Assembly (NCBI GenBank): GCA_934177795.1
Contig: CAKPPS010000035.1
Span: forward strand, 1-10,292
Length of the DNA: 10,292 nucleotides
Source of the DNA: an uncultured Clostridia bacterium
GTDB lineage: Bacteria; Bacillota; Clostridia; TANB77; CAG-508
Direction of reading: 5' to 3'
The translations under genes and the position numbers were made by a program. The notes under the pieces were generated by a model that worked only from the letters and a program-made list of their open reading frames with translations, was not told the DNA's origin and did not search any database. Numbering within the stretch: position 1 is the stretch's first letter; the number at the start of each line of letters is the position of its first letter. This document shows, in pieces, positions 1 through 5,138 of the stretch.

Positions 1-2
1 TA

Positions 3-71
3 GTATATGCTTTAAGAACTAGTATAAATTATCAGGAATATGAATCAAAATCGACTACAATAAAAAAATAA
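3..71 (+). CDS. possible C-terminal end of an upstream gene (partial)
   Basis: The third forward frame is open from the window edge to a TAA at 69-71 and encodes 22 residues ending in ...STTIKK. A charged, lysine-rich tail like this is compatible with a real C-terminus, and the stop lies 55 bases before the rbgA start. The stretch is too short to assign to a family. In many Firmicutes rbgA follows rplS and lepB, but this tail does not visibly match the usual end of signal peptidase I. It could be a chance open stretch. Confidence 0.3.
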   Translation, partial: VYALRTSINYQEYESKSTTIKK

Positions 72-126
72 TGATTTATATGAGTATAACTAGGAAGTTA
101 ATAATAATTAAAAGGAAGTGATAATA

Positions 127-1074
127 ATGGATATGTATCAAAAAAGAGAAATGAGAAAAAATAAAAAAATGAACGAAGATACAAAAAGTTTACCATCAAC
201 GAGTATCAACTGGTATCCGGGACACATGGCAAAAACCAGAAAACAAATAATGGAAGATTTAAAATTAGTGGATATTGTTATAGAATTGTTAGATGCCAGA
301 ATACCACTAGCAAGTCAAAATCCAGATATAGGAGAAATAACAAAAAACAAGAAAAAAATTGTAGTATTAAATAAATGTGATTTGGCAGATGAAAACAAAA
401 ATAAAAAATGGATAGAATATTTTAATCAACAAAATATACCTGCTGTATTAACAGATGCGAATTCTGGAAAAGGGATAGAAGAGTGTATAAGAAAAATAGA
501 AAAAGTAATGAAGGAGAACATGAAAGAACAAGCAGATAAAGGAAGAATAGGAAGAAAAATTAGAGCTATGATTATAGGTATTCCTAATGTTGGTAAGTCA
601 TCATTTATTAATAGGATTTCTAAGAAAACATCAGCAGGAGTAGGAAATAAACCGGGAGTAACTAAGCAAAAACAATGGATTAGGGTAAATGAAAAAATAG
701 AGTTATTAGATACACCAGGAGTTTTATGGCCTAAGTTTGATAGTGAAGAAGTAGGATTAAAATTGGCGTTTACAGGTACAATAAAAGAAGAAATATTGCA
801 AAGAACAGAGATTGCATATTATTTAGTGAAGTTTTTATTAGAAAACTATATAGAATTATTGTGTAGTAGATACAAATTAAATGTACAAGAAATCAAAGAA
901 AAATTGCAAAGAGTAGATAGACCAGAAAATGAAAATATATATGAAGTGTTTTTAGATATAGGAAGAAAAAGAGGTTGTATTATTTCTGGTGGTAATATAG
1001 ATGAAGAAAAAACTGCAAGAATTATTCTTGATGAATTTAAAAACGGAAAAATAGGAAAAATAACTTTAGAATAG
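127..1074 (+). CDS. rbgA: ribosome biogenesis GTPase RbgA (YlqF), circularly permuted
   Basis: RbgA is a cytoplasmic GTPase needed for a late step of 50S subunit assembly. The G motifs occur in the permuted order of the YlqF/YawG family: G4 NKCD at residues 82-85, then G1 GIPNVGKSS at 151-159 and G3 DTPG at 195-198. The NWYPGHMAK signature near the N-terminus (28-36) is also typical. I chose ATG 127 because AGGAAG at 113-118 lies 8 bases upstream. A GTG at 118 in the same frame overlaps that ribosome binding site and is unlikely to be the start. At 315 residues it is somewhat longer than the roughly 280 usual for the family; the extra length is a lysine-rich N-terminal extension before the NWYPGHM motif. 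It ends 13 bases before mrnC, so the two are probably co-transcribed. Confidence 0.96.
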   Translation: MDMYQKREMRKNKKMNEDTKSLPSTSINWYPGHMAKTRKQIMEDLKLVDIVIELLDARIPLASQNPDIGEITKNKKKIVVLNKCDLADENKNKKWIEYFNQQNIPAVLTDANSGKGIEECIRKIEKVMKENMKEQADKGRIGRKIRAMIIGIPNVGKSSFINRISKKTSAGVGNKPGVTKQKQWIRVNEKIELLDTPGVLWPKFDSEEVGLKLAFTGTIKEEILQRTEIAYYLVKFLLENYIELLCSRYKLNVQEIKEKLQRVDRPENENIYEVFLDIGRKRGCIISGGNIDEEKTARIILDEFKNGKIGKITLE

Positions 1075-1087
1075 AAAAGAGGAGAAA

Positions 1088-1477
1088 ATGGAAAAACTAT
1101 TTATAACAAAAAGAACGAAGGAAGAAGTAGCGTTAATGTCACCACTTACATGGGCATATATTGGAGATGCAGTATATGAATTATATATTAGAAATAAATT
1201 AATAAATGAAACAAATATGAAACCTCATAAATTACATATAGAAGCTATAAAGTATGTGAAAGCTAAAAGTCAAGCAGAAAAGTTAAATGAAATTTTTGAT
1301 AGTTTGACAGAAGAGGAACAAGATATTGTAAGAAGAGGGAGAAATACACAAAATCATCATGTACCAAAAAATTCTAGTGTAGAGGAATATATGAAATCAA
1401 CAGCATTTGAAGCTTTAATTGGATATTTATATTTAACAGAGCAACAGGAAAGATTGAAAGAAATATTGAAAAAATAA
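1088..1477 (+). CDS. mrnC: Mini-ribonuclease III
   Basis: Mini-RNase III is a small RNase III-like enzyme that has the catalytic domain but no double-stranded RNA-binding domain. In Firmicutes it trims the 5' and 3' ends of 23S rRNA within the maturing 50S subunit. The RNase III signature is seen as WAYIGDAVYELYIR (22-35) with the catalytic aspartate at D27. The second acidic site lies in AFEALIGYLYL (E108), and the RRGRN segment is present. The length of 129 residues fits the family. AGAGGAG at 1078-1084 gives a good ribosome binding site before ATG 1088. It follows rbgA by 13 bases, so two factors acting on the same particle are encoded together. No U-tracted terminator follows; the next promoter starts 12 bases after the stop. 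Confidence 0.95.
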   Translation: MEKLFITKRTKEEVALMSPLTWAYIGDAVYELYIRNKLINETNMKPHKLHIEAIKYVKAKSQAEKLNEIFDSLTEEEQDIVRRGRNTQNHHVPKNSSVEEYMKSTAFEALIGYLYLTEQQERLKEILKK

Positions 1478-1488
1478 GGTAACATAAT

Positions 1489-1517
1489 TTGACCACAAAG
1501 TGTTTTTGTGATATAAT
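1489..1517 (+). promoter_or_regulatory. sigma-A promoter with a dyad in its spacer
   Basis: TTGACC (1489-1494) and TATAAT (1512-1517) are separated by 17 bases, close to the sigma-A consensus. An inverted repeat CACAAA-N5-TTTGTG (1494-1499 and 1505-1510) lies almost exactly within the spacer, where a bound repressor would block polymerase. A second palindrome, CCTAATTAGG (1550-1559), sits in the leader just upstream of the ribosome binding site of the 313-residue gene. The promoter reading is strong; the operator reading is inference. Confidence 0.8.
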
Positions 1518-1576
1518 GCTATAGACACTGACGTTGAAGAGTTTTTAATCCTAATTAGGGTAGAAAGGAAAACAAA

Positions 1577-2518
1577 ATGAGAAATTTTATGATAGCGAAT
1601 GAAAGGATTTATAAGGTGGTCGAAGATGAAATGTTGGCTGAATATGGAATAGTCAGATTGGAAACAATTTTGAAAATGTTTGATTCAAATAATGAAGAGA
1701 AGACATTCTATGTAAATGGTCGGGTTTTCAATATATCTGTAGAAACAATAAACAGAGTTAAAGTCAAAGGTTTTTGGGAAAATCTTGAAAAAAATGCAAT
1801 AATCTTTGTTTCCAATGATGAGCTATATATTAAAAAGCACAATGAAGACGTAAAAATAATAACTAAGTTGCAGGGATTTAAACTCCAACAGGTTGATAAA
1901 AGAAAACTTGTATTTGTAAAAGAACCAGTAGAAAAAAACGATGGTGTAGTTATTATTATTGATATGAATAATGCTACAGTAAAAAAGATAAAGGATGTAA
2001 TATCAGTTACAAAAGTTTATGCTCCTTTTAAATCTGGATTAAAAATACATAGTGTAGATGGTTATACCTATTTGTATTTAGCTGGTGAGAAAATAGGGGT
2101 TAGTGCCAAGTATAAGGAATCGTTTGGACTGGATAAATTCCAGATAAATCAAGAAGTAGGAAAGGAATTTGACCAAATATATGAATTATCTAGAGAAGGG
2201 ATAAAACCGCTTAAACAATTTGGAGAATTCCGACAGGTGAAATATCACTTGAATTTACCTTTTTCTTGTAAATTAGCAGTAAATACTGATGGCAAAACAG
2301 GTTGGTTATTTATAAATAATGTCAGTATGTTGACATCTATTCCTATAGATGGAACAAGTGTTAAATATTTAGCTATGTTTGATGGAAAACATTACGTATC
2401 CATCACAGGAGGCGAAGAGGATTATATTGCAGAATTCTCTTTAGAGGCTGTTAAAAAAATTCCACATGCCAAAAACATTACCGTTAATATAGGAGATACT
2501 TCAATAGTTTTGAAGTAA
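1577..2518 (+). CDS. protein of unknown function, 313 residues
   Basis: I do not recognise this protein. It has no signal peptide, no membrane segment and no nucleotide-binding or metal-binding motif that I can see. It looks rich in beta strands: short alternating hydrophobic stretches such as GVVIIIDM (around 123-130), YTYLYLAGEKIGV and TGWLFINNV recur between charged turns. That would fit a beta-sandwich or propeller-like fold, but I see no clear repeat. AAAGGA at 1564-1569 is a good ribosome binding site. The gene has its own promoter at 1489-1517 and its own terminator at 2530-2584, so it is probably a single-gene unit. Base composition is like that of its neighbours. It is a real gene by coding structure; its function is unknown. 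Confidence 0.85.
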   Translation: MRNFMIANERIYKVVEDEMLAEYGIVRLETILKMFDSNNEEKTFYVNGRVFNISVETINRVKVKGFWENLEKNAIIFVSNDELYIKKHNEDVKIITKLQGFKLQQVDKRKLVFVKEPVEKNDGVVIIIDMNNATVKKIKDVISVTKVYAPFKSGLKIHSVDGYTYLYLAGEKIGVSAKYKESFGLDKFQINQEVGKEFDQIYELSREGIKPLKQFGEFRQVKYHLNLPFSCKLAVNTDGKTGWLFINNVSMLTSIPIDGTSVKYLAMFDGKHYVSITGGEEDYIAEFSLEAVKKIPHAKNITVNIGDTSIVLK

Positions 2519-2529
2519 TTCTATAAAAG

Positions 2530-2584
2530 CTACGATATTGTACAAAATATAAAATTATTTTTTGTACAATATCGTAGTTTTTTT
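2530..2584 (+). terminator. rho-independent terminator, possibly bidirectional
   Basis: A perfect 18-bp stem (2530-2547 with 2560-2577) closes a 12-base loop and is followed by seven T (2578-2584). A-rich bases before the left arm mirror the T run, so it could also stop transcripts from the minus strand. It lies 11 bases after the stop of the 313-residue gene. Confidence 0.9.
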
Positions 2585-2652
2585 AAGATTATAATGTTAC
2601 AATGTAGCAGAGAAACATTGAATAAAATAATTTGATGTAGGAGGAAAAATTT

Positions 2653-4007
2653 ATGGGAAAGAAGTATCGGTTCCATGTAGACATTATAGTAGTACATGAT
2701 GAGGTTACAGGTTCATGTATTATTGTGATAGTTAAATTTCCAAATGGAGAAACTTTGATATTTGTCGTAGACTGTGGTTTATTCCAGGAAAAGAAATATG
2801 ATGAACTAAATTCCGTATTACCATTTAATCCGGAAAATATTGATTTTTGTTTAGTTACACATGTACATGTAGATCATGTAGGAAGATTGCCGTATATGGT
2901 TAAGAAAGGCTTTTGTAATCCAATTTATGTAACAGAATCAACAGGGAAGTTACTACCATTAGCTTTATATGATAGTGTTAAAGTATTAAGTTCATTAGCC
3001 AAAAGAAAAAATGTAAAATGTTTATATTCAGAAACAGATGTGGATAGAACATTAGCATTATTAAAACCATGTGGATTTAATGAAACAATATCAACTCATG
3101 AAAATGTTAAGATTACATTTCTTAATAATGGTCATTTAGTTGGAGCTGCACTTATTCTTGTGCAAATTAGTTATCCAGGTTATGAAGATATTAATTTGTT
3201 ATTTACTGGCGATTACAATAATAAAAATATGTTTTTTGATGTTAATCCTATACCAAAATGGATTTTAGAATTACCATTGACAGTAATTCAGGAATCAACT
3301 TATGGGGATATGGATTCGAGTGAAATTCACGAGTCTTTTAAAGCCAATATCAAGAAATGTCTAAAAAATGATGGTACAGTAGTTGCATTAGTATATTCAT
3401 TAGGAAAAGCGCAAGAAGTATTGTATGAATTTCGGTGTATGCAAAAAGAAGGAGAACTTAATGAGGATATTCCAATCTACTTTGATGGAAAGTTGGCAAT
3501 TGGATATACAGATTTGTATATTAATGATGGCTTGGATATAAAACCAAATATGAGAGACTTTCTGCCAAATAATTTAATATATGTTGATAAATCTAGTAGA
3601 ATGGAGGTATTAGAGGATACAAATAAAAAAATAATTCTTACAACTTCTGGAATGGGATCATATGGACCAGCACAGGTATATATACCAGAGTATATTACAA
3701 GAAGTAATGCTCTAATACAGTTTACAGGTTATACTGCTGAAGGAACAATGGGAAAAGAGCAGATGTAGAATATACAACTGAGTATTCAGCACATGCAAAA
3801 GCTGATGAAATGATTAAATTTTTAAAGCAGTTCAAAAATTTGAAATTAGTTTTGCTTAATCATGGTGAAAATCAAACAAAAGCAACTTTTGCAGAAAGAA
3901 TTGTAAATGAGGTTGATACCAAGAATGTAGGATTACTCGGAAGAGAATATTTTTTCAGAGTGGATTCATATGGATTAGTTAAAACATTATCTACAAATTT
4001 TAAATAA
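2653..4007 (+). pseudogene. beta-CASP metallo-beta-lactamase-fold RNA nuclease, broken by a frame change near 3756
   Basis: The frame from ATG 2653 (AGGAGG at 2639-2644) runs 371 codons to TAG at 3766-3768. It carries MBL motif 1 (D40), motif 2 THVHVDH (H70, H72, D74, H75), motif 3 (H161), motif 4 (D187 in FTGDY) and the ESTYGD signature at 214-219. These match the YSH1/CPSF73-like family of zinc-dependent RNA nucleases. The rest of the protein is in the -1 frame from about 3756 to 4007: EYSAHAKAD supplies the motif B histidine and LNHGE the motif C histidine. As written, the first product lacks both. Only about 15 residues separate the GTMG loop from SAH if the frames are joined, against about 33 in human CPSF73. 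Some 18 codons therefore seem to be missing, which suggests an out-of-frame deletion. A slippery GGGAAAA sits at the join. Confidence 0.85.
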
Positions 4008-4052
4008 GAAGTTTAATATAATACTAAATATGAATTATCTTATTTAGCATAA

Positions 4053-4111
4053 TTAACAGATGCGAGGTTGTTTTATAGTAAATTTCTATAAAACAACCTC
4101 GCATCTGTTAA
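4053..4111. repeat. perfect 26-bp inverted repeat, likely a convergent-gene terminator without a U-tract
   Basis: Positions 4053-4078 and 4086-4111 are perfect reverse complements around a 7-base loop, with a GC-rich middle (GATGCGAGG paired with CCTCGCATC). It lies 45 bases after the stop of the MBL pseudogene. Neither strand has a run of T directly after the stem; on the plus strand it is followed by AAAAAG. A smaller AT-rich hairpin (CTAAATA 4024-4030, TATTTAG 4041-4047) precedes it. The position between a forward gene and a possible reverse remnant suits a bidirectional terminator, but the missing U-tract leaves the role open. Confidence 0.75.
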
Positions 4112-4142
4112 AAAAGTGCTTTAACTGCTGACTATTTTATCA

Positions 4143-4238
4143 TTATAAAATAATACAAATTAATCCGCCTGAACCTTCATTAACTATACGTTCCAAAGTT
4201 TCTTGAAGCTTTATTTTGTTATAAATATACAAAAATAA
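4143..4238 (-). pseudogene. possible remnant of a convergent gene, C-terminal end only
   Basis: On the minus strand a short open stretch of 31 codons ends at TAA (4143-4145). It includes LQETLERIVNEGSGG (4155-4205 region), which reads like the amphipathic helix and glycine turn of a real protein rather than the lysine, asparagine and isoleucine noise usual for non-coding AT-rich DNA. There is no start codon with a ribosome binding site; the frame is closed by a stop at 4239-4241, within the mmcQ promoter. The stop faces the 26-bp inverted repeat, as expected for a convergent gene. I do not recognise the family. It may be chance. Confidence 0.25.
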
Positions 4239-4267
4239 TTAACACAATAAAATTTTTGTACTATAAT
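4239..4267 (+). promoter_or_regulatory. sigma-A promoter for the MmcQ-family pseudogene
   Basis: TTAACA (4239-4244) and TATAAT (4262-4267) have a 17-base spacer. The promoter lies 34 bases before the ATG at 4302, which has AAGAGG at 4289-4294. An intact promoter and ribosome binding site in front of a frameshifted gene suggest the break is recent, or is a sequence error. Confidence 0.75.
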
Positions 4268-4301
4268 ATTTTAGTAAAATAAAAATGAAAGAGGACTAAA
4301 A

Positions 4302-4626
4302 ATGAAATATTCAAACAATAAAGTATTGTTTAATATTAGAAAATACATATAAAGATTGTCCGTTTCAAGATGATTTTGAATCTGTAACAATGAAACATTT
4401 GAAAAATAAAAAGTGGTTTGCATTATTAATGAATGTAAATAATAAGTTATACCTTAATATTAAGACAGATTCAAATTATTCCGATATATTGAGAAATACT
4501 TATGATTATATAATTCCAGCATATCACATGAATAAGGAACATTGGAATACAATTATTATAAATGAAAAAGTGGACAAGACATTGGTAAAAGAATTGACAG
4601 AACAAAGTTATCAATTGACAAAGTAA
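4302..4626 (+). pseudogene. MmcQ/YjbR-family (DUF419-like) protein, frameshifted near codon 12
   Basis: The frame from ATG 4302 begins MKYSNNKVLFNI and then hits TAA at 4350-4352. The next frame, entered around 4336 (TTA GAA AAT...), continues with LENTYKDCPFQDDFESVTMK and runs to TAA at 4624-4626. Together they give about 108 residues, close to the usual length of this family. Family hallmarks in the second frame are NKKWFALLMNV, then DILRNTYDYIIPAYHMNKEHW and a C-terminal helix ending ELTEQSYQLTK. MmcQ/YjbR proteins have a DNA-binding-like (CyaY-like) fold and mostly unknown roles. A 78-residue piece could still start at ATG 4390, but that ATG has no ribosome binding site and lies inside the domain. 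One inserted base or two lost bases near 4335 would explain the break. Confidence 0.8.
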
Positions 4627-4685
4627 AGTTAAAAGTAAATAGTAATTTATGTTTTTTAATAAATTGTGAAAATTTGTAAATACTG

Positions 4686-4714
4686 TAGACAAATAAAAGA
4701 TATTATTGTAGAAT
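4686..4714 (+). promoter_or_regulatory. probable promoter of the 37-residue peptide gene
   Basis: TAGACA (4686-4691) and TAGAAT (4709-4714) are spaced by 17 bases. Transcription would begin near 4721, at ATAGGAAAT, leaving a leader of about 78 bases before ATG 4799. Each hexamer departs from consensus by one base, so the promoter is plausible but weaker than the facing one at 5006-5035. Confidence 0.55.
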
Positions 4715-4738
4715 AACAACATAGGAAATTGATAATTA

Positions 4739-4793
4739 GTGGAACGGTTTTGCCACCCAATATTATACGATTCATCGTAGGAAAGGCGGGTGG
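4739..4793 (+). promoter_or_regulatory. leader with two mutually exclusive hairpins over the start region
   Basis: CCAC at 4753-4756 can pair with GTGG at 4739-4742, which presents AACGGTTTTG as a loop. The longer CCACCC (4753-4758) can instead pair with GGGTGG (4788-4793), just 5 bases before the ATG. The second pairing encloses AGGAAAGG (4779-4786), the best ribosome binding site, together with a small ACGA/TCGT hairpin (4768-4779 region). Use of CCAC in one pairing excludes the other, so the leader could switch between translated and untranslated forms. The pairings are seen in the sequence; the regulatory role is inference. Confidence 0.45.
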
Positions 4794-4798
4794 TGTTT

Positions 4799-4912
4799 AT
4801 GGTTAAAGTGATACTATTTTTTGTAATATCATTGATGTTATCTTTAACATTAAACGTTGCCTTGATGTCAGTTCTGTATAAGAACTGGGTAGATAAGCAA
4901 CTACATAAATAA
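4799..4912 (+). CDS. 37-residue single-membrane-segment peptide, candidate type I toxin
   Basis: The peptide starts MVKV, has one hydrophobic stretch (about residues 4-26) and ends in the charged tail YKNWVDKQLHK. That plan of short lysine N-terminus, membrane helix and basic tail is usual for Gram-positive type I toxins. The WVDK near the end recalls the W-L-D-K of Fst-family toxins, but the rest does not visibly align, so I do not place it in that family. AGGAAAGG (4779-4786) is 12 bases upstream and GGTGG (4790-4794) is closer; both can lie in a hairpin. Its 3' end overlaps the terminator of a convergent RNA on the minus strand. It could also be a small membrane protein unrelated to toxicity. 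The coding assignment rests on this arrangement, because the gene is too short for statistics. Confidence 0.6.
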   Translation: MVKVILFFVISLMLSLTLNVALMSVLYKNWVDKQLHK

Positions 4913-4998
4913 AAATAAACCATTCTACTTTTGACGGAGATGAATGGTTTATTTAAATCTATTCCGGCAAAACCGTATCTAACGGAATTGTCATTTCC
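4906..4998 (-). ncRNA. candidate antisense RNA convergent to the small peptide gene
   Basis: A strong minus-strand promoter (5006-5035) would start an RNA near 4998. The hairpin at 4913-4954 ends it, with the U-rich tail TTTATTTTTATTT on this strand. The RNA is about 93 nt and shows no credible reading frame. Its 5' part folds as ATTCCG (4983-4988) with CGGAAT (4961-4966) around a 16-base loop that contains ACGGTTTTGC. Its 3' terminator hairpin is fully complementary to the 3' end of the peptide mRNA, including the last codon. This matches the layout of convergent type I antitoxin RNAs. Transcription has not been shown; the call rests on promoter, fold and terminator together. Confidence 0.6.
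4913..4954. terminator. bidirectional terminator shared by peptide mRNA and antisense RNA
   Basis: A 13-bp perfect stem (AAATAAACCATTC at 4913-4925 with 4942-4954) closes a 16-base loop. On the minus strand the stem runs straight into a U-rich tail over 4906-4912. On the plus strand it ends in TTTATTT followed by AAATC, a weaker tail. The two RNAs would carry complementary 16-base loops here, suited to a first kissing contact. Confidence 0.7.
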
Positions 4999-5005
4999 TA
5001 TTTTT

Positions 5006-5035
5006 ATTATACTCTAATTGAAGAGATAAAGTCAA
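5006..5035 (-). promoter_or_regulatory. strong sigma-A promoter for the antisense RNA
   Basis: Read on the minus strand, TTGACT (complement of 5030-5035) and TATAAT (complement of 5006-5011) are separated by 18 bases. It is closer to consensus than the peptide promoter, as expected where an unstable antitoxin RNA must be in excess. Confidence 0.75.
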
Positions 5036-5052
5036 GAAAATATAAAAATTAA

Positions 5053-5068
5053 TTTATGATATCATAAA
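5053..5068. repeat. 16-bp perfect palindrome TTTATGATATCATAAA
   Basis: This palindrome lies 18 bases upstream of the -35 box of the antisense RNA promoter and about 65 bases beyond the tetR stop. A loose ACTTAC-N10-GTAAGT dyad follows at 5073-5094. It could be a binding site for a regulator acting on the antisense RNA promoter. It does not share the TGAA-N6-TTCA pattern of the putative TetR sites. Function unknown. Confidence 0.5.
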
Positions 5069-5109
5069 CACAACTTACAATTTATAAAGTAAGTAAAAGA
5101 AGTATAATA

Positions 5110-5138
5110 AAATAACTATTCAAGCTGAATAGTTATTT
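5110..5138 (-). terminator. rho-independent terminator of tetR, overlapping its stop codon
   Basis: A 12-bp perfect stem (5110-5121 with 5127-5138) closes a 5-base loop. On the minus strand it is followed by a T-rich run (TTTTATTAT). The last codon and the TAA of the TetR gene form part of the first arm, an economical arrangement. Confidence 0.8.

Larger units (their letters stand above)
4744..4976. repeat. 11-bp inverted repeat ACGGTTTTGCC at both ends of the small-peptide locus
   Basis: ACGGTTTTGCC at 4744-4754 recurs as its reverse complement at 4966-4976. The match continues imperfectly outward: ATAGGAAAT (4721-4729) is mirrored by the reverse of ATTTCCTAT (4992-5000), and both copies keep GA-AATT between the two blocks. 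So the first 35-40 nt of the two predicted RNAs look alike, and the -10 boxes (TAGAAT, TATAAT) align as well. Confidence 0.8.

Noticed and set aside
2562..2595. TTGTAC and TATAAT upstream of the MBL nuclease gene as its promoter
   Set aside because: The spacer would be 22 bases and the -35 box would lie inside the terminator stem. The true promoter of this gene is not clear to me.
3810..4007. A separate 65-residue gene starting at ATG 3810
   Set aside because: The frame is open and homologous well upstream of this ATG (EYTTEYSAHAKAD), and there is no ribosome binding site. It is the 3' part of the broken nuclease gene.
4113..4238. CRISPR array or tandem repeats in the gene-poor stretch before the MmcQ pseudogene
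   Set aside because: No repeated unit is present; the stretch holds only the inverted repeat before it, the possible remnant and the next promoter.
4644..4665. Hairpin AATTTAT/ATAAATT as a terminator for the MmcQ pseudogene
   Set aside because: The stem is only 7 bp, made entirely of A and T, and has no U-tract after it.
4471..4923. A 150-codon minus-strand open frame across the MmcQ pseudogene and the small-peptide locus
   Set aside because: It is very rich in Ile, Asn, Tyr and Leu, has no ribosome binding site, runs antisense through conserved family sequence and crosses the antisense RNA terminator. It is a chance frame in AT-rich DNA.
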